A stretch of DNA of 64,000 nt. It comes from Sphingopyxis sp. H073. Its GTDB lineage: Bacteria > Pseudomonadota > Alphaproteobacteria > Sphingomonadales > Sphingomonadaceae. Location of the stretch: contig NZ_LNSG01000014.1 in the NCBI RefSeq assembly GCF_001468395.1, positions 16,849 through 80,848 of the forward strand, given 5' to 3'. Shown here in pieces: positions 17,064 to 24,995 of this stretch; the stretch's first letter is position 1, and every line of letters begins with the position of its first letter. The position numbers and the translations under genes are program-made. The notes beneath the pieces were generated by a model. The model ran no database searches. It had not been told where the DNA came from and worked only from the letters and a program-made list of their open reading frames with translations.

Positions 17064-18238
17064 AGCGTTGGCTCCTCGGCCTCGCGATCGTGCTGATCGT
17101 CGCCGCGGGGGCCTTTTTCGGCCTCGCGCCCGGCATGACCGAGCGCAGCCTCAACAAGATCGACGGCAAGCCGCTCGCCGCGGTCTCCGACCATGCAAGG
17201 GCGCTGCACAAGACGCTGACCATCGTCGACCTGCACAGCGACACATTGCTCTGGCAGCGCAGCCTGCTGACCCGCGCCGGCCGCGGCCATGTCGACCTGC
17301 CGCGGCTCGAAGACGGCAATGTCGCGCTGCAGGTGTTTTCGAGCGTCACCAAGACGCCGAAGGGCCAGAATTACGACGCGAACGGCGGCGACACCGACAA
17401 TATCACCGCGCTCACCATCGCCCAGCTCCAGCCGCCGCGCACCTGGACCTCGCTGCTCGAACGCTCGCTCTGGCATGCCGAAAAGCTGCACCGCGCGGTC
17501 GCGAAGGCCGATGGCAAGCTCATCGCCGTCGCCGCGCCCGCCGACATCGACGCGCTGCTCGCCGCACGCGCCGCCAAGGCGCGTCCGGTGGGCGCGATGC
17601 TCAGCATCGAGGGGCTGCAGGATCTCGAAGGCGATATCCGCAACCTCGACCGGCTGCACGCGGCCGGCTTCCGCATGGCGGGGCTTGCGCATTTCTTCGA
17701 CAATGACGTCGCGGGCTCGATGCACGGCATCAGGAAATACAGGCTGACTCCGCTTGGCCGCAAGGTCGTGCCGCGGATGGAAGAGCTCGGCATGATCGTC
17801 GATATCGCGCATTGCAGCCGCGCCTGCGTCGCCGACATTCTCAAGATCGCACGCCGCCCGGTCGTCTCGAGCCACGGCGGCGTACAGGCGACGTGCAAGG
17901 TCAACCGCAACCTCGATGACGAACAGATCAGGGGCGTCGCAGCGACCGGCGGCCTTGTCGGCATCGGCTATTGGGACGCCGCGATCTGCGACACCTCGCC
18001 CGCCAGCATCGCAAAGGCGATGAAGCATGTCCGCGACCTCGTCGGCATCCAGTATGTGGCGCTCGGCAGCGACTATGACGGCGGCACCACCGTCCGCTTC
18101 GACACGTCGAAACTGGTGCAGGTGACGCAGGCGCTGATCGACGCGGGCTTCACCGACGACGAGATCCGCGCCGCGATGGGCGGCAATGCGATCCGCGTCC
18201 TGCGCGCTGGTATCGTCCCGATGAAGGCGGCGTCGTGA
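17060..18238 (+). CDS. Membrane dipeptidase (peptidase M19 family)
   Basis: The 392-residue protein starts with an N-terminal signal anchor (WLLGLAIVLIVAAGAFFGLA). The zinc-binding features of renal-dipeptidase-like enzymes follow: DLHSDTL (HxD motif), 'SIEGLQDL' with the bridging Glu, 'DIAHCS', 'SSHGG' and 'GSDYDGG'. It hydrolyses dipeptides in the periplasm or at the membrane. It is coupled on both sides (ATGA overlap with folA; GTGA overlap with ribF). Confidence 0.94.
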   Translation: MKRWLLGLAIVLIVAAGAFFGLAPGMTERSLNKIDGKPLAAVSDHARALHKTLTIVDLHSDTLLWQRSLLTRAGRGHVDLPRLEDGNVALQVFSSVTKTPKGQNYDANGGDTDNITALTIAQLQPPRTWTSLLERSLWHAEKLHRAVAKADGKLIAVAAPADIDALLAARAAKARPVGAMLSIEGLQDLEGDIRNLDRLHAAGFRMAGLAHFFDNDVAGSMHGIRKYRLTPLGRKVVPRMEELGMIVDIAHCSRACVADILKIARRPVVSSHGGVQATCKVNRNLDDEQIRGVAATGGLVGIGYWDAAICDTSPASIAKAMKHVRDLVGIQYVALGSDYDGGTTVRFDTSKLVQVTQALIDAGFTDDEIRAAMGGNAIRVLRAGIVPMKAAS

Positions 18239-19164
18239 TCCGCCTCGACGGCCATGACCGTATCGAGGGCGCTTTGCGCGGCGGCGTCATCGCGCTCGGC
18301 AATTTCGACGGTTTCCATGCCGGGCATCAGGCCGTCGTCGGCCGCGCGGTGCGCCATGCAAAGGACGAGGGCCGCCCCGCGATCGTCGCGACTTTCGACC
18401 CGCATCCGGTGCGCTTTTTCAAACCCGACGTTCCGCCCTTCCGCCTGACCACGCTCGCACAGCGGCTCGAACTGTTCGGCGCGGCGGGCGCCGATGCGAT
18501 GCTCGTCCTCCCCTTCGACGCGACGCTCGCGGCGACCACCGCCGAGGATTTCATCACCGAGCTCCTGCTGGGTCGCTACGGCGCCGCCGGCGTCGTCACC
18601 GGCGCCGATTTCACCTTCGGCAGGGGCCGCGGCGGCGATGTCGTGACGCTCGCCGACCATGCGCGCCGCCTCGGCTTCTTCACCGAGATGGTCGCCCCCG
18701 TCGACGACACCAACGACGTCGTCTCGTCGAGCCGCATCCGCGACGCGCTCCGGTCGGGCGACTGCGCCACCGCGACGCGCCTCCTCACCCGCCCCTTCAC
18801 CGTGCGCAATGTCGTCCAGCACGGCGACAAGAACGGCCGCCTGCTCGGCTTCCCGACCGCGAACCTCGAAATGGGCAATTATCTTCGCCCGCGCTACGGC
18901 ATCTACGCCGTCACCGGCCGCCTTCCCGACGGCCGCGTGCTGAAGGGCGCCGCGAACCTCGGCATCCGCCCCAGCTTCGATCCCCCGAAGGAATTGCTCG
19001 AACCGCATTTCTTCGATTTCGCCGAAGATCTCTACGGACAGGAAATCGACGTCGCCTTCCACGCCTTCATCCGCCCCGAGGCGAAATATGACGGGATGGA
19101 CGCACTGATGGCGCAGATCGCGGCGGACTGCGATGCGGCGAAGGCGTTGCTGGCCGACATCTAG
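18235..19164 (+). CDS. ribF: Bifunctional riboflavin kinase / FAD synthetase
   Basis: The 309-residue protein has the adenylyltransferase domain with GNFDGFHAGH (22-31, the HxGH motif), then 'SSSRIRDALRSGD' and the flavokinase domain with 'GRLLGFPTANLEM'. It makes FMN and then FAD. GTG 18235 overlaps the dipeptidase stop. It is the last gene of the purE run; a repeat hairpin follows at 19170. Confidence 0.97.
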   Translation: MIRLDGHDRIEGALRGGVIALGNFDGFHAGHQAVVGRAVRHAKDEGRPAIVATFDPHPVRFFKPDVPPFRLTTLAQRLELFGAAGADAMLVLPFDATLAATTAEDFITELLLGRYGAAGVVTGADFTFGRGRGGDVVTLADHARRLGFFTEMVAPVDDTNDVVSSSRIRDALRSGDCATATRLLTRPFTVRNVVQHGDKNGRLLGFPTANLEMGNYLRPRYGIYAVTGRLPDGRVLKGAANLGIRPSFDPPKELLEPHFFDFAEDLYGQEIDVAFHAFIRPEAKYDGMDALMAQIAADCDAAKALLADI

Positions 19165-19169
19165 TTCAT

Positions 19170-19241
19170 CGTCACCCCGGACCTGATCCGGGGTCCATGC
19201 GGCGCGGCGGGCATGGATTCGGGATCGGGTCCGGAATGACG
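19170..19241. repeat. REP-type palindrome, 'CCGGACCTGATCCGG' family
   Basis: Two inverted arms, CGTCACCCCGGACCTGATCC... (from 19170) and ...GGGTCCGGAATGACG (to 19241), flank a short centre, each arm itself palindromic. The same design occurs at 62134-62206. It lies between ribF and ileS. Confidence 0.75.
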
Positions 19242-19313
19242 AATGGTGGATGGGCTTGGGTCCCGCCCCCATTCCCTTTGCGCGCACGCGAATCTGCGCT
19301 AAGCGGCCGCACC

Positions 19314-22300
19314 ATGACCGACAGCACCTCCGCTCCCGAAGCCCGCGACTACCGCGACACCGTCTTCCTGCCCAAGACCGACTTCCCGATGAAGGCCGGC
19401 CTGCCGCAGAAGGAGCCGCAGATTCTGGCGAAATGGATCGAGGGCAATCTGGAAGGGCAGATCCGCGAGAGCCGCAAAGGCCGCGATCAGTTCATTCTCC
19501 ACGACGGCCCGCCCTATGCCAATGGCGACATGCACATCGGCCATGCGCTCAACCATATCCTGAAGGACATGGTCGTCCGCACCCAGACGCTGAAGGGCAA
19601 GGACGCGCCTTATGTGCCCGGCTGGGACTGCCACGGCCTGCCGATCGAGTGGAAGGTCGAGGAGCAATATCGCAAGAAAAAGCTCAACAAGGACGAGGTT
19701 CCGGTCGAGGAATTCCGCGCCGAATGCCGCGCCTATGCGCAGCACTGGGTCGACACCCAGCGCGAGCAGTTGAAGCGCCTCGGCATCGGCGGCGACTGGG
19801 ACCATCCGTACCTCACGATGGATTATGAGGCCGAGGCCACCATCGTGCGCGAGCTGCTCAAATTCGCCGCGAACGACATGCTCTATCGCGGCGCCAAGCC
19901 GGTGATGTGGTCGCCGGTCGAAAAGACCGCGCTCGCCGAGGCCGAGATCGAATATGAGGATATCGTCTCGACCCAGATCGATGTGGCGTTCGAGATCGTC
20001 GAGAGCCCGATCGCCGAACTGGTCGGCGCGCATGCGGTAATCTGGACGACGACGCCGTGGACGATCCCGGTCAACCAGGCTTTGGCCTATGGTCCGGACG
20101 TTGAGTACGTCCTTCTCAACTGCACAAATCTGCCGAGCGGCGATGGAAGTTTTGTCGTTGCGCGTGAATTGGTGCCAGCCTTTTGCGCCCGCATCGGCGC
20201 GCAAGCACCCGACATGTCGACCGGTGCGACTGTAACGCCAGCCGACCCCTCAGCCCCGACGGTAGAGATCGAAGATCCGTACGGGAGCCACGCGGACAAA
20301 TTCACGCGGTCGGAAGAGTTTTGCTTCAAAGGCTCCGACCTCGCCGGCACCATCGCCCGCCACCCGATGCACGCGCTCGGCGGCTTCTTCGCGCGCCCGC
20401 GCCCCTTCCTCGCGGGCGATTTCGTCACCACCGACAGCGGCACCGGCCTCGTCCATATGTCGCCCGACCATGGCGAGGATGATTTCGACCTCTGCAAGGC
20501 GAACGGCATCGACCCCGTTTTCGCGGTCGAGGGCGACGGCAAGTACCGCGCCGACTGGGGCTGGCTCGGCGGTCAGGGCTCGGTGATCAACCCCAAGTTC
20601 AACGCCCCCGACGGCCCGATCTGCTCGGACTTGCGCGACGCGGGCGCGCTGCTCGCGGCCAGCGCCGACTACAAGCACAGCTATCCGCACAGCTGGCGCT
20701 CGAAGGCGAAGGTCATCTATCGCTGCACGCCGCAATGGTTCGTGCCGATGGACAAGGTGATGACCCACATCGAGCCCAAGACCCCGCGCGAAAAGCGCTG
20801 GGAGAATGAGGGCGGCGCGATCAACCCGCATGAGGAGGATCTCTGCGACGCGCCGACGCTGCGCCAGGCCGCGATGCACGCGATCGAGCGCACGCGCTTC
20901 GTCCCCGAAAAGGGCCGCAACCGCATCGGCAGCATGGTCAAGGACCGCCCCGACTGGGTGCTGAGCCGCCAGCGCGCGTGGGGCGTGCCGATCACGCTCT
21001 TCGTCGATCGCAAGACCGGCCAGTATCTCAATGACCCGATCGTCAACGACCGCATCGTCGCGGCGGTGAAGGCGGGCGGCGTCGACGCATGGAACGACGC
21101 GCGCGCGCAGGAATATCTCGGCGATCAATATGACGCCGCCGATTACGAGCGCATCACCGACATCCTCGACGTCTGGTTCGATTCGGGCTGCACCCACGCC
21201 TTCGTCCTCGAAAGCGGCCGCTGGCCCGCGCTCGTCCGCCACGACGGCGGCACGCACAGCGCCGACCTCTATCTCGAAGGCAGCGACCAGCATCGCGGCT
21301 GGTTCCAGTCGTCCTTGCTCGAAAGCTGCGGGACGCGGGGCCAAGCGCCGTACAAGGCCGTGCTCACGCACGGCTTCACGATGGACAGCAAGGGCTTCAA
21401 ACAGTCGAAGTCGCTCGGCAACACCACCGATCCCGTCAAGGTGATGGAGACCAACGGCGCCGACATCATCCGCCTGTGGGCGCTGTCGGTCGACTTCACC
21501 GAGGATCACCGCATCGGCGACGAGATCCTGAAGGGCGTCGCCGACCAGTATCGCAAGCTCAGGAATACCTTCCGCTACCTGCTAGGTGCGCTCGACGGCT
21601 TCAGCGAGGAGGAGCGCATCACCGACGTCGCGGCGATGCCCGAACTCGAACGCTATATGCTGTCGCTGCTCGCCGACCTCGATGCGAAGCTGGCCCGCGC
21701 GGTCGATGATTTCGACTTCAACACCTACACGCGCTTGCTCGCCGATTTCTGCAACGAGGATCTGTCGGCCTTCTATTTCGACATCCGCAAGGACGTCCTC
21801 TACTGCGACCTCGGCCCCGCCGCCCCGCTCGGCACCGACACGCGGCGCGCCTACCGCAGCGTGCTCGACATCCTGTTCCACGCGCTCGTCCGCTACGCGA
21901 CCCCGGTGCTGGTGTTCACCGCCGAGGAAGTCTGGGGCACGCGCTATCCCGAAGCAGGTTCGGTCCACCTCCTCGAATGGCCGGTGCTGCCGTCGTTCGA
22001 GCACAACAAGGAACTCGTTCTACGGAATACCGAACTGCGCGAACTGCGTAGCAAGGTGACCGAAGCGATCGAACCTTTGCGTCGTGAGAAGATTGTGCGC
22101 TCCAGCCTCGAAGCAGAAGTCACGATGAGCGACCTCGAAACGATCCTGCGCGATCTCGATCCCAGCTATCTGGCTGAAACTTTCATTTCGGGCGCCGTGC
22201 ATCTTGTACCGGGGCATGACGGGATCACGATCACGCCAACCCAAAACCACAAATGCGGCCGCTGCTGGCGCCACCTCCCCGAAGTGACCGAGGACGGCGC

Positions 22301-22340
22301 CTTGTGCAATCGCTGCGAGACGGTATTGGACGCCCGATGA
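19314..22340 (+). CDS. ileS: Isoleucyl-tRNA synthetase
   Basis: The 1008-residue class I synthetase has HIGH (74-77), a CP1 editing domain (about 230-430), 'GWDCHGLPIEWKVE' and 'VWFDSGCTHAFVLE'. The KMSKS loop here reads KQSKS (696-700). The C-terminal zinc finger is CGRCWRHLPE...CNRCE. It charges tRNA-Ile and edits Val. Start ATG 19314 (MTDSTSAPEARDYRDT) fits family N-termini. Two stretches, about 20095-20335 and 22000-22260, use far more A/T-ending codons than the rest, suggesting segmental recombination. Its stop overlaps the lspA start. Confidence 0.97.
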   Translation: MTDSTSAPEARDYRDTVFLPKTDFPMKAGLPQKEPQILAKWIEGNLEGQIRESRKGRDQFILHDGPPYANGDMHIGHALNHILKDMVVRTQTLKGKDAPYVPGWDCHGLPIEWKVEEQYRKKKLNKDEVPVEEFRAECRAYAQHWVDTQREQLKRLGIGGDWDHPYLTMDYEAEATIVRELLKFAANDMLYRGAKPVMWSPVEKTALAEAEIEYEDIVSTQIDVAFEIVESPIAELVGAHAVIWTTTPWTIPVNQALAYGPDVEYVLLNCTNLPSGDGSFVVARELVPAFCARIGAQAPDMSTGATVTPADPSAPTVEIEDPYGSHADKFTRSEEFCFKGSDLAGTIARHPMHALGGFFARPRPFLAGDFVTTDSGTGLVHMSPDHGEDDFDLCKANGIDPVFAVEGDGKYRADWGWLGGQGSVINPKFNAPDGPICSDLRDAGALLAASADYKHSYPHSWRSKAKVIYRCTPQWFVPMDKVMTHIEPKTPREKRWENEGGAINPHEEDLCDAPTLRQAAMHAIERTRFVPEKGRNRIGSMVKDRPDWVLSRQRAWGVPITLFVDRKTGQYLNDPIVNDRIVAAVKAGGVDAWNDARAQEYLGDQYDAADYERITDILDVWFDSGCTHAFVLESGRWPALVRHDGGTHSADLYLEGSDQHRGWFQSSLLESCGTRGQAPYKAVLTHGFTMDSKGFKQSKSLGNTTDPVKVMETNGADIIRLWALSVDFTEDHRIGDEILKGVADQYRKLRNTFRYLLGALDGFSEEERITDVAAMPELERYMLSLLADLDAKLARAVDDFDFNTYTRLLADFCNEDLSAFYFDIRKDVLYCDLGPAAPLGTDTRRAYRSVLDILFHALVRYATPVLVFTAEEVWGTRYPEAGSVHLLEWPVLPSFEHNKELVLRNTELRELRSKVTEAIEPLRREKIVRSSLEAEVTMSDLETILRDLDPSYLAETFISGAVHLVPGHDGITITPTQNHKCGRCWRHLPEVTEDGALCNRCETVLDAR

Positions 22341-22873
22341 GCATGCGTTCCCCCCATCTGCGTTTCGGTCTCGTCATCGCGGCGATCGCCTTCGTCCTCG
22401 ATCAGGCCGCGAAATGGATCGTCACCGTGCCGCTGTCGCTCGAAACCAAGCCCTATGGCCAGATCGAGCTGCTGCCCTTCTTCAACCTGACCTGGGCGCA
22501 GAATTACGGCATCTCGCTGTCGATGTTCTCCGACCAGTCGCCGACGACGCGCTGGACGCTCGTCGCGGTGACCGGGATCGTCGCCGCCGCGGTCGCCTTC
22601 TGGATGACGCGCGAGAAAGCGAAGGGCGACGTCATCGCGCTCGCGCTGATCCTCGGCGGCGCGCTCGGCAATATCGTCGACCGCATCCGCCTCGGCTATG
22701 TCGTCGACTATGCCGACCTGCATTTCGGGAATTTCCGCCCCTTCATGATCTTCAACGTCGCCGATGCCTGCATCAGCATCGGCGTGCTTTTGCTGGTTGC
22801 GCGCGCGCTGCTCTTGGGCGAAAAGGCCCCTCCGGCGGCCGAGAGCGCAGGCGATCTGGCCGCCAAAGAGTAA
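22337..22873 (+). CDS. lspA: Lipoprotein signal peptidase
   Basis: The 178-residue membrane aspartyl protease has four hydrophobic helices. The two catalytic aspartates lie in NIVDRI and FNVADACISIG. It cleaves prolipoproteins before the lipid-modified Cys. ATG 22337 overlaps the ileS stop (ATGA), an arrangement common in proteobacteria. A lipoprotein gene, a likely substrate, follows at 22901. Confidence 0.97.
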   Translation: MSMRSPHLRFGLVIAAIAFVLDQAAKWIVTVPLSLETKPYGQIELLPFFNLTWAQNYGISLSMFSDQSPTTRWTLVAVTGIVAAAVAFWMTREKAKGDVIALALILGGALGNIVDRIRLGYVVDYADLHFGNFRPFMIFNVADACISIGVLLLVARALLLGEKAPPAAESAGDLAAKE

Positions 22874-22900
22874 CGGGGCGAATTGGGAGTATTTTGTAAA

Positions 22901-23320
22901 GTGAACCGGACCACCGCCATTCTCGCCGCCTCGATTCTCGCGACGACACTTTCGGCCTGCGGGTCGAACAATCTGTTCAGCCGCGACCGTCCCGACGAAT
23001 TCGCGGTGTCGCGTCAGGCGCCGCTCGTCGTGCCGCCCGATTTCTCGCTGACCCCGCCGGCGCCGGGCGCCGCGCGCCCCGGCAATGAATCGACCGCCGA
23101 ACAGACGCTGAAGGCGCTCTTCGGCGGCCCCGCGCAGCGCAGCGCGACCGAAAACCAGATCATCGGCAGCGCCGACGGCCAGCGCGGCGACCCCGGCGTG
23201 CGCAGCAACGTCGGCAGCCCCGACACGCAGGTCGTCGACAAGGGCCTCGTCACCCGCGACATCATCTTCGCCCCCGAAGGCGACGGCCGCGACGCGCAGG
23301 CGGCGATCCCGGGCGCGTAA
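22901..23320 (+). CDS. DUF3035 lipoprotein
   Basis: The 139-residue protein has a lipoprotein signal (ILAASILATTLSAC, lipid-attached Cys near residue 20). A Pro-rich, mostly disordered body follows, with 'RPDEFAVSRQAPLVVPPDFSLTPP', the conserved core of DUF3035. That core precedes a role not established in the family. I place the start at GTG 22901, behind a GGGAG site at 22885-22889; a TTG 18 bases upstream gives an unlikely MGVFCK prefix. It directly follows lspA. Confidence 0.88.
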   Translation: MNRTTAILAASILATTLSACGSNNLFSRDRPDEFAVSRQAPLVVPPDFSLTPPAPGAARPGNESTAEQTLKALFGGPAQRSATENQIIGSADGQRGDPGVRSNVGSPDTQVVDKGLVTRDIIFAPEGDGRDAQAAIPGA

Positions 23321-23327
23321 GTCGCAG

Positions 23328-23345
23328 CTAGGGTCGTGACCCTAG
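23328..23345. terminator. 18-bp palindrome between convergent genes
   Basis: CTAGGGTCGTGACCCTAG is a perfect palindrome spanning the gap after the DUF3035 stop and including the TAG stop of the minus-strand aspartyl protease (23342-23344). It shares TAGGGTC with the MITE ends at 13983 and 14156, so it may be a remnant or a minimal copy of that family serving as a two-way terminator. Confidence 0.6.
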
Positions 23346-24235
23346 TCCGCCTCCGGCGGGCATAGCGCAACCGCCTTCGTCCGCTGGTCGATCAGCAGCG
23401 CAAAATGCTGCAGCGCATGGGCGCCAGCCAGCAGTTCGGGGTAGTTTTCCGACACGCGCACCTCGACGTTCGACAGCTCGGCACCGCCGATCCGGAACGG
23501 GCCGGCGACCGTCGCGCGTCGCGTGTCGACGGTCGAGTTCGTCAGGCGCCCTTCACCTGCCGCCGCGACCGGGCCGCCGCCGACGCGGTCGAACAGCGCC
23601 TTCGGCAGGACGAAGGCGACATTGGCGCCGGTATCCAGATTGGCCTCGGCCGCAACGCCGCCGATCGTCGCGGGCACCCGGAAGGCGCGTTCATAGGCGA
23701 GGACGCCCGGCGCACCCCGCGCCAGCCCGGCCTTGCGCGTGAAGCGCAACAAGCGCGACGGATAGTCGATGATCAGCAGGCCATCGCCGAAGAAGTCGCG
23801 CCCGATGATGCCGTCGAACCCCGCCTCGGCCGACAGGCGCGACGCATAATCGCGGGTAATCACCTCGAGGTCGCGGCGGACGAGCCCAGCCAGATCGAGC
23901 GACGCCAGATGCACCGTGTCGACGCGCGCCGAGGCGACCCCGTCCGACGTCTCGCCGCTGCCGTGGACAGGCAGGCCCAGCCGCGCAACCAGCCGGGCAT
24001 CGGCGCGCGCCATCCCGCTCGCCCCGGTGTCGACCGCAAAGACGAAGGGTCCCTGCCCGTCGACGCGCGCCTCGATATAGATGCGGCCGTCGACGGTACG
24101 GAAGGGAATGCTGAACAGCGCGTCGGCGGCGGCCGATTGCACCAGCGCGCACGCGCCGGGTTCCGCAGCCTGCGCCCCCGTGCCCGCCATCGCCAGCATC
24201 GCGGCGGCCATCCCGCCCCATTTCCATCCGCCCAT
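23342..24235 (-). CDS. Retropepsin-like aspartyl protease family protein
   Basis: The 297-residue protein has a signal peptide (MGGWKWGGMAAAMLAMAGTG...). Two lobes carry the motifs FAVDTGASGMA and NLDTGANVAFVL, each with the D-T-G catalytic triplet. Unlike single-lobe retropepsins of TIGR02281 type, both lobes are in one chain. It is probably periplasmic. 'GIIGRDFFGDGLLIIDYPSRLLRF' matches the conserved region of these bacterial proteases. Start ATG 24235 sits behind GGGAG, which is partly buried in a large hairpin (24244-24293). Confidence 0.88.
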   Translation of the reverse strand: MGGWKWGGMAAAMLAMAGTGAQAAEPGACALVQSAAADALFSIPFRTVDGRIYIEARVDGQGPFVFAVDTGASGMARADARLVARLGLPVHGSGETSDGVASARVDTVHLASLDLAGLVRRDLEVITRDYASRLSAEAGFDGIIGRDFFGDGLLIIDYPSRLLRFTRKAGLARGAPGVLAYERAFRVPATIGGVAAEANLDTGANVAFVLPKALFDRVGGGPVAAAGEGRLTNSTVDTRRATVAGPFRIGGAELSNVEVRVSENYPELLAGAHALQHFALLIDQRTKAVALCPPEAD

Positions 24236-24243
24236 GTCAAACT

Positions 24244-24297
24244 CCCGCCGGGTCAAAGTGTGTTGTATTGATAATACACTTTGACCCGGCGGGTCAA
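24244..24297 (-). promoter_or_regulatory. 18-bp perfect inverted repeat overlapping promoter and ribosome-binding site
   Basis: CCCGCCGGGTCAAAGTGT (24244-24261) and its perfect complement (24276-24293) flank a 14-base AT-rich centre. Read on the minus strand, TTGACC (24292-24297) and TTATCA (24269-24274) are 17 bases apart and make a good promoter for the aspartyl protease. The GGG of its GGGAG ribosome-binding site is the end of the second arm. It may be an operator, an RNA switch, or both. Confidence 0.55.
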
Positions 24298-24966
24298 TCA
24301 GGCGAACAGGCTCGACAGCAATGTCATCGCAACCAGGCTCTCGACCATTGCGCGCGAGGCATGGCCAAAGGCCTTGAGCCGCCCGCATTTCAGATGCTGG
24401 TTGAACCAGGCGGTCTGCAAAAAGCCGAACCAGAGCAGCCCGAACAGCGCGAGCGCCCCGCCCGCCAGCACCGACCAGTCGTGCGCCAGCTTGATCAGGA
24501 TCACCCCGCCGCCGAGCAACATCGCCAGCACCGCGGCGACATAGCATTGGCTGTAGAAGGGCGCGCGCAACGTGTCGCGATCCACCTGCAGCTTCTGCGC
24601 CCGCACCATCCGCGTCGCCAGCATCACCGGAAACAGGCTGAAACTGACGATACGCAGGATGATCAGGTCGGTGTTGTTGCTGACGAACGCCGCCAGCCCG
24701 ACCTTGCTGGCGATCATGGCATCATCGCCGACCAGCGCGATCTCGGCCGCGTGGACGAGGATCAGCGACAAGAGCAGGAACAGCGGCGGTGACAGCGTAT
24801 CGGTATATTGCTCGTCGGCCGCGTCGCCCTGCTCGACGTCCGAATAGTCCATCATTTGCAGGGGACGGACCAGCGTGCGCCACAGCGTGACCGGATAGAA
24901 GACCAGCCACGACATCACCTCGTACAGGAGGTCGTCGAGCGACTGGATGAGGTTGAAGAAGTTCAT
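24298..24966 (-). CDS. Integral membrane protein of unknown function (Yip1-like layout)
   Basis: The 222-residue protein begins with an amphipathic segment and hydrophobic helices near 62-80, 102-118, 140-160 and 163-185, with a C-terminal hydrophobic tail. The phrase 'LYEVMSWLVFYPVTLWRTLVRPLQMM' at the start recalls bacterial Yip1/DUF1282-like permease-fold proteins. No catalytic motif is visible. It lies between dxs and the protease on the same strand; the palindrome at 24244 separates it from the latter. Confidence 0.75.
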   Translation of the reverse strand: MNFFNLIQSLDDLLYEVMSWLVFYPVTLWRTLVRPLQMMDYSDVEQGDAADEQYTDTLSPPLFLLLSLILVHAAEIALVGDDAMIASKVGLAAFVSNNTDLIILRIVSFSLFPVMLATRMVRAQKLQVDRDTLRAPFYSQCYVAAVLAMLLGGGVILIKLAHDWSVLAGGALALFGLLWFGFLQTAWFNQHLKCGRLKAFGHASRAMVESLVAMTLLSSLFA

Positions 24967-24995
24967 GCCGCCCCCGTTCGCGTGCGGCTACCGGT

